DNA of 64,000 nucleotides, taken from JAKFWI01 sp031399165 (GTDB lineage Bacteria; Pseudomonadota; Alphaproteobacteria; Caulobacterales; Aquidulcibacteraceae). Below are positions 15,439 to 25,198 of the stretch, in pieces. The translations under genes were made by a program, and so were the position numbers. Location of the stretch: assembly GCA_031399165.1 (NCBI GenBank), contig JANNOO010000001.1, positions 1 to 64,000 of the forward strand, written 5' to 3'. The number at the start of each line of letters is the position of its first letter. Within the stretch, counting starts at the first letter, position 1. A model generated the notes under the pieces. It did not search any database. It was not told the origin of the DNA and saw only the letters and a program-made list of their open reading frames with translations.

Positions 15439-16580
15439 GGCGCTTTTCGTTTGCTGAAGATGTCCAGCGGCGAGCCTATATCGGCGCCGTAAGCGCGCCA
15501 ATCTTCGCCGAGCGCCACGAGCGCCGTTGCTGCAAGCTGATTGAGACCCGCGCAGGCCTTCGCGGTGTATTTTTCTCCGCCGCCCGCAACAATGGCCGGC
15601 CCCAGAGCTGCAATCCACGTCTGATCCGAGCCCGTCACGCCATCGCGGAAGAGCGCTGACTGCTTTAACGCACCACTCACGGCCTTGGGGCTGTAATGGT
15701 GGCGCCAGCCGTCGGGCAACGCCGAACCGCGCCCGTGATCGACCGTGACCAGCATGGTCGTGCGGCCCGCGAACGCCGGATCTTTCTGCAAACCTTCCCA
15801 CAATTCCCGCAGGAATCTGTCGGTGCGATTGGCGGCCAGGAGGTATTGAGCATAGTCCCCGTCATGGGCGAAATCGTCGGTCTCGCCGTAGGAGATGAAC
15901 GTCACGCGCGGCTTGTCACTGGCCAAGCCGTTTTGCGCGTAAAGGTGCGTGAATGCGTCAAGCCGCACCGTGCGCCACGGCGTGGCGAGGTCCGCCAGCA
16001 GGCGATCGGCCAAAGCAAGATTTTGCGCACCACTAGGCGTGTAACCATCGTTTACCGGCACGCGACTGCGCTTGGCGTTGATGATGTCCGAAAATTGATC
16101 CCATGACGCATAGGCGCGAACCTTGCCCGCATAGTCCGGACGGGCGTTGAGCCATTCGAGGAAGGTTACGTTGGGATTCGGACCGAAATCGTTCTTGTCG
16201 ATCCGGGAATCAGGTTTGCCGGTCAGGGCTTCATTGTAGCCGGGATAGGAAAACCAACGGTCATTGGTTACGCGGGCGCAGGAATCTTGCTCCCGGTTTC
16301 CGATCAGTACGCCCTGTTTCGCTACAACGTCAGTCAGAAACGGCGTGAGCACCGCGCGGCGATCGGCGGGCGCGACAAATCTCTCCTGCGCGACCGGCGC
16401 CCAATCGGATTTTTTGAATTGGGGATCTTCGGCCAAAGCTGGATCGGCGCCGCGGAAAACTTCCTGCCAGCGCAGGCCGTCGATCATCACGAACAGAACG
16501 TTCTGCGGCGGCGCGCCCTGCGCCAAAGCCGAAGCCGCCAAGCCCAGCCACGAAAGCAAGGCAAGCACTAAAAAGCGCAT
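15435..16580 (-). CDS. Alkaline phosphatase superfamily hydrolase, periplasmic
   Basis: A 381-residue protein with a Sec signal (MRFLVLALLSWLGLAASALA). Superfamily features: metal-binding Asp in VLFVMIDGLRWQEVFRGADP, YGETDDFAHDGDY (Asp and His ligands) and LVTVDHGRG near residue 285. This places it among the sulfatase, phosphodiesterase and nucleotide pyrophosphatase-type members of the superfamily; the specific ester cannot be assigned. It lies between the TonB receptor gene (59 bases upstream) and the PhoD-like gene (4-base overlap), which supports a role in organophosphate breakdown. Confidence 0.85.
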   Translation of the reverse strand: MRFLVLALLSWLGLAASALAQGAPPQNVLFVMIDGLRWQEVFRGADPALAEDPQFKKSDWAPVAQERFVAPADRRAVLTPFLTDVVAKQGVLIGNREQDSCARVTNDRWFSYPGYNEALTGKPDSRIDKNDFGPNPNVTFLEWLNARPDYAGKVRAYASWDQFSDIINAKRSRVPVNDGYTPSGAQNLALADRLLADLATPWRTVRLDAFTHLYAQNGLASDKPRVTFISYGETDDFAHDGDYAQYLLAANRTDRFLRELWEGLQKDPAFAGRTTMLVTVDHGRGSALPDGWRHHYSPKAVSGALKQSALFRDGVTGSDQTWIAALGPAIVAGGGEKYTAKACAGLNQLAATALVALGEDWRAYGADIGSPLDIFSKRKAP

Positions 16581-16639
16581 GAGATACCGCCAAAAAAGTG
16601 GACGGCCGCCTGTTGGCGACCGCCCAGTCGGGGGATGCT

Positions 16640-18943
16640 TTAGAAGTTTTTGCGTAGCGTAACGAAGACTTGCCGCGGCGAGCCAACCATCAGGGTTTGA
16701 TTGTCAGTCGCGGTGTTGAAGCCGTTGGTGCCGAGCGTTGAGACGTATTCCTCATCCGCCAGGTTCGTCACGTTGACCTGCACTTCCAGGCCTTCAAGCA
16801 GCTGGTTGCCGCCGAAGCGGTATCCAGCCGTCAGATCCAACAACGTGAACCCATCGACACTCGCGTTGTTCAGGTAGGAGAAGAACCGCTCACCCGTGTA
16901 CGTCGCCGAGAGAGTCGCGAAGAACGCTGTGTTGTCGTAGCTCAAATTGGCTTTGAACAGATTTTCCGGGGTGTTCACCACGGTCTTGTCGGCGGTCGCT
17001 TGCAGCACGGCGCCGAGCGCGTTTTTCACATCGTCATCGTATTTTGAGTCGTTGAAGGAATAGGCCGCGAACAGTGAAAGCTCGTCGGTAAAGTTGAAGC
17101 TGCCGGCGAACTCGACGCCCTTCGTGGTGACGCCGCCAACGTTGGAGATGATCGACGGATTGCCGATGATGCCCGCGCCCTGGCTGATGCCGAGGAGCCG
17201 GTCTTCGAACTTCACGTAATACGCCGCGACAGAGCCCTGGAACGGTCCGTTGCGATAGCGCCAACCGGCTTCCGTTGTGCGTGAGCTTTCCGGATCGGTC
17301 AGGTTTTTGATCGCATCGAAGGATATTTGCGAGCGGTTGTTATTGGGCGCCAGAGTGTGGGCGCGCATGTTTTCTGTGTAGCTCGCAAAGATTTCGCTGC
17401 CTTCGGCCAGTTCGTAAGAAGCACCAACCTGGGGAAGGAAATTGTCTTCCGAAGTGATCGTGCCTTTGACGTCGGCGTCGCCGGTCGGGGTGAAGCTGAA
17501 ACCGTTATTGATAGTATCAACCGACATATCGACCTTCACCGACTTGAAACCGGCAGTGACGGCCAGTTGGTCCGTGGGGCGCCATGTATCCGTAAGATAG
17601 AACATCGTGGTGTCGAACTCGTAGTCGAACTCCCACTGCGTTGCGAACGGACTAGTCATGAACTCGAGCGGGTCGCGCGGCGCGGAACGCTGGTTGGCGT
17701 AGAACCGCCGGGCTTGGTTGAACTCGTTGTTCTCGATCCAGAACCCGCCTTGCACCGTATGAGCGCCGAGTTGGAGCGTGGCAGAGCCCATGCCGCCAAG
17801 GCGCTTCATGTCATATTCGGTCGTACGCACGGAAACTGGCGAGAACGTCCCCGGGCCGGCCTGATTGCTTGTGTAGGGACTGGCGTAAGGCGTGTACCAG
17901 ATGCCCTGGCCTTCGTTCGTGTGCGTGTAGATCGTGCCCGAGAACGAGAGCGCTTCGTTGACATCTACGTTGTAGCTGAGGCGAGCGAGATTATCGTCGC
18001 GCAGACCCGAGGCGTCGTAATAGGCGTCGTCCACAGTCTGGATCGGCGCGGGATAGACTGTACCCGCAGCCGGGTTGGTGATTGCTGCGCCCGTATCGCC
18101 TCGATTGTTGGCGATGTCGCCCACCAGATTCGCGAGCGTCCAGTTCGGCGCAAAATTGTCCCAGCCGTAGCCGAGACGCGTGATCATCGCGAGCGACAAG
18201 TCCTGATAATCGCTCTCGCGCCGTTTCGACCAGTCATAATAGGCGGTAAGCACGCCGGGACCGATCGGCTGGTCGAAGCGCAGGTTGATTTGCTCCTGGT
18301 TCTGCTCACCATCGCCTTTCCATTTATCCATGCTGGAATTGACGTAGGCGATGTAGCCTTTGCCGCCGATCCCCTCGATTACGCCGCTCTCCAGCCGCAC
18401 GAGACCGCGCAGCGTGTTTTCGCTACCGGCAGTGAGGGCTGCGAAGCCGCCGAAATCCTCGTCCGGCGTCTTGCTCTGGAATTGCAGCGTACCGCCCAGG
18501 TTGGATGTCGAGGCCGTTGACACGGCGCCCGCGCCTTGCGCCAGTTCCACGCGGCCGATGTTTTCCGAAATGATCGCGCGGCTGATGTGCAAGCCGTTAT
18601 AGTTTCCGTACGACATGTCACCGAGCGGCACGCCGTCAAGCGTGAAGCCGAGATAATCCTGCTGAAAGCCGCGAATATTTATTCTCACGGCCCATTCGTA
18701 GGCGCCGAACGGATCGGCGGCGGTGTAGTTCACGCCTGGCAGCGTTTCGATCAGCTTGATTGGGCTCGATCCTGGCGCTTCGAGCGCCAGATCCGCGGCA
18801 GTCAGCGTCTGCACCTGACGCGCCTGACCAACGCCAAACACGACCACTTCGTCGGTCACGACTTCCGTCGTCTGCGCTGAAGCCACGCCAGACATGACGA
18901 AGAAGGCCAGCGCAGATGCGCTGACGCTATACATGAATTTCAT
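16640..18943 (-). CDS. TonB-dependent receptor of the phosphatase operon
   Basis: A 767-residue outer-membrane receptor. ATG 18943 follows TTGGGGGAC and starts a signal peptide (VSASALAFFVMSGVASAQ). The plug shows SSPIKLIETLPGVNYTAADP, INIRGFQQDYLGFTLDGVPL and the TST repeat STASTSNLGGTLQF; the barrel ends FVTLRKNF with the terminal Phe. First gene of an operon with two phosphatases and divergent from phoX, so uptake of an organophosphate or phytate-like compound is a reasonable guess. The open frame extends upstream to 19225 but overlaps the divergent gene. Confidence 0.92.
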   Translation of the reverse strand: MKFMYSVSASALAFFVMSGVASAQTTEVVTDEVVVFGVGQARQVQTLTAADLALEAPGSSPIKLIETLPGVNYTAADPFGAYEWAVRINIRGFQQDYLGFTLDGVPLGDMSYGNYNGLHISRAIISENIGRVELAQGAGAVSTASTSNLGGTLQFQSKTPDEDFGGFAALTAGSENTLRGLVRLESGVIEGIGGKGYIAYVNSSMDKWKGDGEQNQEQINLRFDQPIGPGVLTAYYDWSKRRESDYQDLSLAMITRLGYGWDNFAPNWTLANLVGDIANNRGDTGAAITNPAAGTVYPAPIQTVDDAYYDASGLRDDNLARLSYNVDVNEALSFSGTIYTHTNEGQGIWYTPYASPYTSNQAGPGTFSPVSVRTTEYDMKRLGGMGSATLQLGAHTVQGGFWIENNEFNQARRFYANQRSAPRDPLEFMTSPFATQWEFDYEFDTTMFYLTDTWRPTDQLAVTAGFKSVKVDMSVDTINNGFSFTPTGDADVKGTITSEDNFLPQVGASYELAEGSEIFASYTENMRAHTLAPNNNRSQISFDAIKNLTDPESSRTTEAGWRYRNGPFQGSVAAYYVKFEDRLLGISQGAGIIGNPSIISNVGGVTTKGVEFAGSFNFTDELSLFAAYSFNDSKYDDDVKNALGAVLQATADKTVVNTPENLFKANLSYDNTAFFATLSATYTGERFFSYLNNASVDGFTLLDLTAGYRFGGNQLLEGLEVQVNVTNLADEEYVSTLGTNGFNTATDNQTLMVGSPRQVFVTLRKNF

Positions 18944-19171
18944 ATTGTCCCCCAAGAACTCGGTGATGACCGAACCGCGGGGGCAGGTACCAATTGAATT
19001 TCTCAGAAAGGTGACGGGAACAAAAACTTTATGCGTCGATCCACCACGAAGTAAGTGCGCGCGGTTGCGCATTGCAAGACGGAAGCGATGTCGATAGGCG
19101 AGCGCACTGCCAGAGCATCGTGTTGCAAAACGCCCACTGCAATTGCTCCGCACAGCGAGAGGCTCGCCGCC

Positions 19172-21079
19172 ATGGACGAAAGCGAAGATATCCCGAGCAA
19201 TCCGCGGATCTCTGTGGGCGCGCAAACCATCGGCGATCTTGTCGCGCGCAGGCTGTCGCGGCGGGATGTGCTTCGCGGCGCGGCTGCGGGCGGCGCCGCG
19301 CTTGCTCTGACGCCTAGCTTGAGCGCCTGCGCGACTTCCGGTGCAAGTGCATCAGCAACGCCGTTTAACTTCGCGGAAATCCCCCGCGGGTCCGGCCCGA
19401 GCCATGTTTTGCCACAGGGCTATGCGGCGGATGTGTTGCTGCGCTGGGGCGACCCACTGTTTTCCGACTCGCCGCGCTTCAACCCGCTCGCACAAACAGC
19501 GGCCGCGCAGATGCGCCAGTTCGGGTACAATAATGACTTTATCGGCTTCGTGCCTTTGGAGGCTTCGGGCCGGCGCGGCGTCTTGTGCGTCAATCATGAA
19601 TACACATCGACGCCGCTCATGTTTCCTGGTCTCGCGAAAGACCCACTGGCGAGCATGACGCAAGAACTCTGCGCGGTGGAGCGCGCAGCACATGGCGCCA
19701 GCATTGTGGAGATCGCTGAGCGCAACGAGCGCTGGAGCGTGGTGATACCATCGCGTTTTAATCGCCGGATCACCGCCGACACGCCGACACAAGTTACCGG
19801 ACCCGCGGCAGGGCATGCGCGCCTGGCCACCAGCGCCGACCCGAGCGGACGCGTGGTCGCCGGCACGATCAACAATTGCGCCGGCGGCATCACGCCGTGG
19901 GGCACATTTTTGACGGCGGAAGAGAACTTCAACCTCAACTTCCTTGGAACCGTCAGAGGAGGTCACCCGGAAGCGCCAAATCACAAGCGCTACGGCGTGC
20001 CGGGCAGCGAGTATGCCTGGGGTCGCTTCGACCCACGCTTCGATGTGTCCCGCGAACCCAATGAGCCGAACCGGTTTGGTTGGATCGTCGAAATCGACCC
20101 GCTCGATCCGAAAGCGCCGCCGAAAAAGCGCACCGCCCTCGGGCGCTTCAAGCATGAAGGGGCTGAAAGCGTCGTGGCGCCTGGTGGACGCGTCGTGATC
20201 TATATGGGCGACGATCAACGCTTCGATTATGTCTACAAGTTCGTCACCGCGCGCGCCTTCAACGCAGCGAACCCGGCGGCAAATAGCAATCTTCTGGATG
20301 AAGGCGTGCTCTACGTCGCGCGCTTTTCCGACAGCGGCGCGCTGACCTGGCTGCCTTTGGTGCACGGCCATGGTCCGCTCACCGCTGCGAACGGCTTTGC
20401 CTCACAGGCCGACGTGCTGATCGAAACGCGACGCGCCGCCGATCTCCTCGAAGCCACACCGATGGACCGGCCGGAAGACATAGAGCCCAACCCAACCACT
20501 GGCCGTGTCTATCTGACGCTCACCAACAACGACGAACGCACAGCCGACCGGCTGAACGCCGCCAATCCGCGGGCCAAGAACACTGCCGGACACATCATCG
20601 AAATCATCGAACCAGATGGCGATTTCGCCGCGACCGCCTCGCGATGGGAAATCCTCGTTCTGTGCGGCGATCCAAACAATCCCGCTGCCGGCGCGACCTG
20701 GAATGTCGCCACCAGCGCCAATGGCTGGTTTGGCAGCCCCGACAACTGCGCCGTTGATCCACGCGGCCGGCTCTGGATCGCGAGCGACGGCAACAAGGCG
20801 ACGGGCGCCGATGACGGGCTCTGGGCTCTTGAAACCGATGGTGCGCTGCGCGCCACGGGCCGCGCCTTCTTTCGGGCGCCCGTTGGCGCGGAAGTCTGCG
20901 GTCCGCGTTTCGCACCCGACGGCCGCACGTTGTTCCTGGCGGTTCAGCATCCTGGCGATGGCGAGAAGGCGAGCTACGAGAACCCGTCAACACGCTGGCC
21001 GGACTTTGATCCCGCTATGCCGCCGCGCCCATCGGTCCTCGCCATTCGCAGAGACGATGGCGGCCCCGTAGGCGGCTGA
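19172..21079 (+). CDS. phoX: PhoX-family alkaline phosphatase (DUF839)
   Basis: A 635-residue Tat-exported phosphatase. PhoX enzymes use calcium and iron to hydrolyse phosphomonoesters. The twin-arginine signal reads RRLSRRDVLRGAAAGGAALA followed by a hydrophobic stretch ending ALTPSLSAC. Family motifs: VNHEYTSTPLMFPG, CAGGITPWGTFLTAEENFN, RFKHEGAES, GDDQRFDYVYKFV and MDRPEDIEPNPTTGRVYLTL. ATG 19172 follows GAGAGG; upstream in-frame codons (to 19055) have no signal support. Divergent from the TonB-phosphatase operon across 228 bases, which probably holds shared phosphate-starvation control, although I found only a weak Pho-box-like sequence. Confidence 0.93.
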   Translation: MDESEDIPSNPRISVGAQTIGDLVARRLSRRDVLRGAAAGGAALALTPSLSACATSGASASATPFNFAEIPRGSGPSHVLPQGYAADVLLRWGDPLFSDSPRFNPLAQTAAAQMRQFGYNNDFIGFVPLEASGRRGVLCVNHEYTSTPLMFPGLAKDPLASMTQELCAVERAAHGASIVEIAERNERWSVVIPSRFNRRITADTPTQVTGPAAGHARLATSADPSGRVVAGTINNCAGGITPWGTFLTAEENFNLNFLGTVRGGHPEAPNHKRYGVPGSEYAWGRFDPRFDVSREPNEPNRFGWIVEIDPLDPKAPPKKRTALGRFKHEGAESVVAPGGRVVIYMGDDQRFDYVYKFVTARAFNAANPAANSNLLDEGVLYVARFSDSGALTWLPLVHGHGPLTAANGFASQADVLIETRRAADLLEATPMDRPEDIEPNPTTGRVYLTLTNNDERTADRLNAANPRAKNTAGHIIEIIEPDGDFAATASRWEILVLCGDPNNPAAGATWNVATSANGWFGSPDNCAVDPRGRLWIASDGNKATGADDGLWALETDGALRATGRAFFRAPVGAEVCGPRFAPDGRTLFLAVQHPGDGEKASYENPSTRWPDFDPAMPPRPSVLAIRRDDGGPVGG

Positions 21080-21265
21080 AGCTCACGCCGTTCAGCAAGG
21101 CGTGGTCGATGGATGAGTTGGCCGTTCGGTGCGGCAAAGCGTCTTGAGGCCCCGAACGTATGCGTACGTTCGTCAAACCTTCAAAAGACTGAAATCTATC
21201 TGTCTAACTTCTTAACTAAGCCAAGCCCACCGGCTCCAACGGCCGGCATTTGGGGGTTGGTTGTC

Positions 21266-24200
21266 ATGTCGAAAAAGCTCACAGGCGGCGCCGCACTGAC
21301 GGCGCTGATGGCGATGTATGGCGGCGTTGCGCTAGCGCAGGAGACCACTTCCACCGTGCGCGGCGAAGTGGTCACGGCGGCTGGCGCCCCAATCCCCGGC
21401 GCAACAATTGTGATCACCCACGCACCCACCGGCGCCAAATCCCAAGTCGTCACCAGCGCGAATGGCCTGTTCAGCGCGAACGGCTTGCGGGTCGGCGGCC
21501 CCTACACGATCGCCATTTCCGCGCCGAGCTTCCAACCCGAGCAGCTTGAAGGCGTCAATCTCGGCCTGGTCGAGACCCAGCTGAACTTTGACCTCGAAGC
21601 CGCCAACGCCGGCGAAACGATCGTCGTCACGGCAACACGCGTGCGCACGTCGGGCACGGGCCCTGCGACGGGCTTCAACGCCGACCAGATCGCCGGTGTC
21701 GCCACCGTAAACCGCGACATTCGCGACATCATGCGCCGCGATCCTCTGGTATCTCTTGATCCCACGAACTCAAACGCACCGCAGATCGCCGGCCAGAACA
21801 ACCGGCTGAACAATTTCTCGATCGACGGCGTGAACTTCCGCGACGAATTCGGCCTCAACGCCTCGGGCCTGCCCTCGCAGCGTTCGCCGATCTCGATCGA
21901 CGCGCTGCAAGCTCTGACCGTTGAAAGCACACCTTATTCAGCGGAAAACGGCAACTTCCTCGGCGGCAACGTCAACGCCGTCACCAAATCCGGCACGAAT
22001 GAATTCCATGGTTCGGCCGCTTACAACTGGCAGGACAGTTTCTCGGTCCCGAAGCGCGTCGATGGCCGGCCTACGGGCCTGCAAAAGACGTGGGACCAAG
22101 AAGCCTACGGCTACACGCTCGGCGGACCGATCATCAAGGACAAGCTGTTCTTCTTCGGCGCTTACGAATACTTCCAAACGCCCAAGAACGGCACGCAGGG
22201 CCCAGAAGGTTCCGGCGCCGGCACGCCCGCGCCTGGCGTCACCGCAGCGGAAGCCGCGCAGGTACAGTCGATTCTGAGGAACGTTTATGGCTATGACGCC
22301 GGCGTCCCGTTCACCAGCGGCGCTGAAACCGATCGCAAAATTCTCGGCAAGATCGATTGGAACATCAACGACCAGCATCGCCTGGCGGTGACGTACAATG
22401 AAATCCTGAGCGGCATCCCGTTCGACGGCTCGACCCAAACCGGACGGACGTTCGCCGCAAACAGCGCCACGCAACGTTTGCAGCTGAACTCTCACTGGTA
22501 CAATCGGCGGGAGTCGGTGATAACGACTGTCGGACAGGTGAACTCGGACTGGACCGACGCTTTCTCGACCGAAGTGCGCATCTCTCAGAAAGAGTATGAG
22601 GTAGCGCAGACTTCGCTCGGCGGCGCCGGTTTCGCATCTTTCGAAATTTGCTCGACGCCAACAAGCGCCACGGCGTTCAGCGCTTCGTCGACCTGCGCGG
22701 CCGGCGAAGGGCAAGTTTTGCTTGGCCCGGATTCCTCGCGCCAGGCCAACCAGCTGCGGACGCGCACCGACGCATACCGGATCAAGGGCAGCTATGAGCT
22801 GGGCGATCACAACATTGAAGGCGGCTATGAACTCAGCCGAGTGAAGGTGTTCAACCTGTTCCAGCAGGGCGCGGTTGGCGAATATTACTTCAACAGCATC
22901 GCCGATCTGCAAAACCGCAACGCCTCGCGCGCCTTCTTCGCCGGCGGCGCGGCGGACGGTAATGGTGATGGCGCAATCAATGTTTTCGATAGCGCGGCGG
23001 AATATCAATACAACAGCAACACGGCGTTCCTCGAAGACACCTGGAACGTGACCGACAAGCTGCGCGTGGGCCTTGGCCTGCGCTATGACTGGCTGCAATC
23101 GGATGACGTGCCGCCGCTGAATTCGAATTTTGTTACGCGTAGCGCAACGTTCTTCGAAACCGACTTCCGCAACATAGACAACACCAAGGCGCTCGACGGG
23201 CTGGACCTGCTGCAGCCGCGCTTCTCATTCACCTACGATTTGACGGACGATGTACAGCTGCGCGGCGGCGTCGGCCGCTTCGGCTCAACCGGCCCGGCGG
23301 TCTGGGTGGCGAACAGCTTCCAGAGCAACGGCGTGACCAGCTCCACGATCAACGTCACGGGCACATCGTCTTCCGCACAGACGCCGCTTTTGTCCAACGT
23401 GTCTATCAGCGGCACGCCGGCGCTGGCCACTACGCAGCTGCGCGGGGCCGGCCTTTCTACGGCGACTGTCAATCTGGTCGATCCGAACTTTGAAATCCCG
23501 TCCATGTGGCGGGGCAGCATCGGCGCGGCGGCGGACTTCCACGTCCTTGGCGAAAACCCGCTGCGCGGCACCATCGACTTCATCTACTCGCAGAACGAAA
23601 ATGCGCCGTTCATGAAGAACCTGCGCCTAACCCGCGCCGCCGGCGCTGCGGGGACTTATGCGGACGGACGCCCAATCTACGGCGGTTCGGGGACCGACCT
23701 GCTCCTGACCCAGGCAGATGAGGGCGAGGGCAAGATCGTCACCATGACCCTGGCGCAGGACTACGATAACGGTCTTGGCTGGACCTTCGGCTACGCCCAC
23801 CAGGACGTCACCGACATCTCGCCCATGACCAGTTCGACCGCGAGCTCGAACTTCCAAAACGTCGCCGTGTTCGACACCAACAATCCGACGGCGGCCCGTT
23901 CGAACTACGAGATAACCGATCGGTTCACGCTGGAATTCAACTGGCGCAAGGAGTTCGTTAAGGGGTTAGAAACCCGGTTCACTCTGTTCGGCGAACATCG
24001 CAGCGGATTCCCATACAGCTTCACGATGAACGGAGCCAATGCGCCGGGGTTCGACGCCACGCGTAGCCTGCTCTATGTTCCGAATTTTGCGGCCGACGCA
24101 AACCCGAATGATCTCGTGACTGACATCGTCACGTTTGACTCGGCAGCTACGCGCGACGCACTTCGCAACTTCGTGCTGAATAACGATCTGGCGAACTTCC

Positions 24201-24559
24201 AGGGCCAAGTGGCCCCGCGCAACGAGTTCACCAGCCCTGACATTTCCCGGATCGATCTGCATTTCGTGCAGGACCTGCCGTGGATCTGGAACAATCGCGG
24301 CCACAAGCTGCAATTCCTGGCTGACATCATCAACCTCGGCAATCTCATCAATGATGAGTGGGGCACGATCGAGAAATATGCGTTCCCAAGCACGGTGCCG
24401 CTGGTCACGACGACCAACGGAACGGTGCAGGCGGACGGGCGCACGGGTTATCGCTACGCCAGCTTCGCCAACCCAACGACGGTCCGTTGCCCTGACAGCA
24501 ATGTGTGCCCGCGCGAGGGCCTCTACACGATCCAGCTCGGTCTGAAATACCTGTTCTAG
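21266..24559 (+). CDS. Oar-like TonB-dependent receptor with N-terminal Ig-like (CarboxypepD_reg) domain
   Basis: A 1097-residue outer-membrane protein. After a signal peptide (ALTALMAMYGGVALAQ) comes a carboxypeptidase-regulatory-like beta domain (TSTVRGEVVTAAGAPIPGAT), then a plug with ETIVVTATRVRT and FSIDGVNFRDEFGLNASG, and NGNFLGGNVNAVTKSGTNEF, the Oar-type plug end. The barrel ends IQLGLKYLF. Oar-like receptors import or help secrete large substrates. ATG 21266 was chosen because the signal peptide begins there. It follows phoX by 186 bases on the same strand; homologues are frequent in phosphate-starvation regulons (inference), so a role in organophosphate uptake is plausible. Confidence 0.9.
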   Translation: MSKKLTGGAALTALMAMYGGVALAQETTSTVRGEVVTAAGAPIPGATIVITHAPTGAKSQVVTSANGLFSANGLRVGGPYTIAISAPSFQPEQLEGVNLGLVETQLNFDLEAANAGETIVVTATRVRTSGTGPATGFNADQIAGVATVNRDIRDIMRRDPLVSLDPTNSNAPQIAGQNNRLNNFSIDGVNFRDEFGLNASGLPSQRSPISIDALQALTVESTPYSAENGNFLGGNVNAVTKSGTNEFHGSAAYNWQDSFSVPKRVDGRPTGLQKTWDQEAYGYTLGGPIIKDKLFFFGAYEYFQTPKNGTQGPEGSGAGTPAPGVTAAEAAQVQSILRNVYGYDAGVPFTSGAETDRKILGKIDWNINDQHRLAVTYNEILSGIPFDGSTQTGRTFAANSATQRLQLNSHWYNRRESVITTVGQVNSDWTDAFSTEVRISQKEYEVAQTSLGGAGFASFEICSTPTSATAFSASSTCAAGEGQVLLGPDSSRQANQLRTRTDAYRIKGSYELGDHNIEGGYELSRVKVFNLFQQGAVGEYYFNSIADLQNRNASRAFFAGGAADGNGDGAINVFDSAAEYQYNSNTAFLEDTWNVTDKLRVGLGLRYDWLQSDDVPPLNSNFVTRSATFFETDFRNIDNTKALDGLDLLQPRFSFTYDLTDDVQLRGGVGRFGSTGPAVWVANSFQSNGVTSSTINVTGTSSSAQTPLLSNVSISGTPALATTQLRGAGLSTATVNLVDPNFEIPSMWRGSIGAAADFHVLGENPLRGTIDFIYSQNENAPFMKNLRLTRAAGAAGTYADGRPIYGGSGTDLLLTQADEGEGKIVTMTLAQDYDNGLGWTFGYAHQDVTDISPMTSSTASSNFQNVAVFDTNNPTAARSNYEITDRFTLEFNWRKEFVKGLETRFTLFGEHRSGFPYSFTMNGANAPGFDATRSLLYVPNFAADANPNDLVTDIVTFDSAATRDALRNFVLNNDLANFQGQVAPRNEFTSPDISRIDLHFVQDLPWIWNNRGHKLQFLADIINLGNLINDEWGTIEKYAFPSTVPLVTTTNGTVQADGRTGYRYASFANPTTVRCPDSNVCPREGLYTIQLGLKYLF

Positions 24560-24573
24560 GACGACGGGCCGGC

Positions 24574-24616
24574 AATCCTGCGGTGGGTGACTTGCGTGCC
24601 CGCCGCAGGATTTGCT
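24574..24616 (+). terminator. Likely terminator after Oar-like receptor
   Basis: Ten-base perfect inverted repeat (24574-24583 with 24603-24612) around a 19-base loop, followed by a short T-rich run. The loop is long and the T tract weak, so efficiency is uncertain. Confidence 0.45.
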
Positions 24617-24691
24617 TGATTCCAGTGCCGAATCTTCTCTGCGACCTCGCGCCACGCGAACGCCCGGTGCAAATGCTTTAGAAGCCGCGCG

Positions 24692-25111
24692 ATGGATTGG
24701 GGGCGGCTTTCAAACTGGCGCGTGGCGGGGCTTTGCCTTGCGCTGCTCGCGCTTGTGCTGAAAGCCGCGATCCCAGCGGGCTTTATGCTCGCGAAGGACG
24801 CCCACAACCGGATCGCCATTGTCCTTTGCACCGGCCATGGGTCGGTGGAGGCGACACTCGATCTGACCACCGGCGAAATTACGCAAAACGGCGCGCCGGG
24901 CGAAAATAAAGGCGAGATCGAAAAGGCGAAGGCGGACTCTCCGTGCGCCTTCGCCGCCATCGCGCAGGCGGACACCGCGCTTGATGGGTTTGTGCTCGCG
25001 GCGCCATACGCCCAAGCCAATTTCGTTTCGCGTACGCCTCATGAAGAACGGCCGAGTATTGCGCCAACGGGCCCACCGCTTCCTGCGCGCGGCCCGCCCT
25101 CCCTCGCCTGA
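24692..25111 (+). CDS. DUF2946-family small secreted or membrane protein
   Basis: A 139-residue protein with one hydrophobic segment near the N-terminus (VAGLCLALLALVLKAAIPAG), then conserved Cys/His positions VLCTGHG and DSPCAFAA, the pattern of DUF2946 proteins. The C-terminus is Pro-rich. DUF2946 genes are often found beside TonB receptors or copper-handling genes; the cysteines and histidine could bind a metal (inference). It precedes a TonB receptor by 87 bases on the same strand, probably as one operon with it and the DUF6152 gene. Confidence 0.75.
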   Translation: MDWGRLSNWRVAGLCLALLALVLKAAIPAGFMLAKDAHNRIAIVLCTGHGSVEATLDLTTGEITQNGAPGENKGEIEKAKADSPCAFAAIAQADTALDGFVLAAPYAQANFVSRTPHEERPSIAPTGPPLPARGPPSLA

Positions 25112-25198
25112 TCAGATCGAGCCGCCGGGCCACGAGCCCGGCATCCGTAATCTTTGATCCAGGCGCCCGCTGTGCGCCCGGCGAACAGGCGCTCCACC

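Noticed and set aside
17327..18520. 397-residue open frame antisense to the phosphatase-operon TonB receptor
   Set aside because: No motif and shadow-like composition; the receptor frame on the other strand is unambiguous.
19001..19020. Pho-box-like sequence CCGTCAC-N4-CTGAGAA on the minus strand upstream of the TonB-phosphatase operon
   Set aside because: Only about 5 of 7 and 4 of 7 matches to CTGTCAT halves; too weak to call, though phosphate control of the locus is likely.
21938..23098. 386-residue open frame antisense to the Oar-like receptor
   Set aside because: No recognisable domain, runs exactly opposite a conserved barrel; codon shadow.
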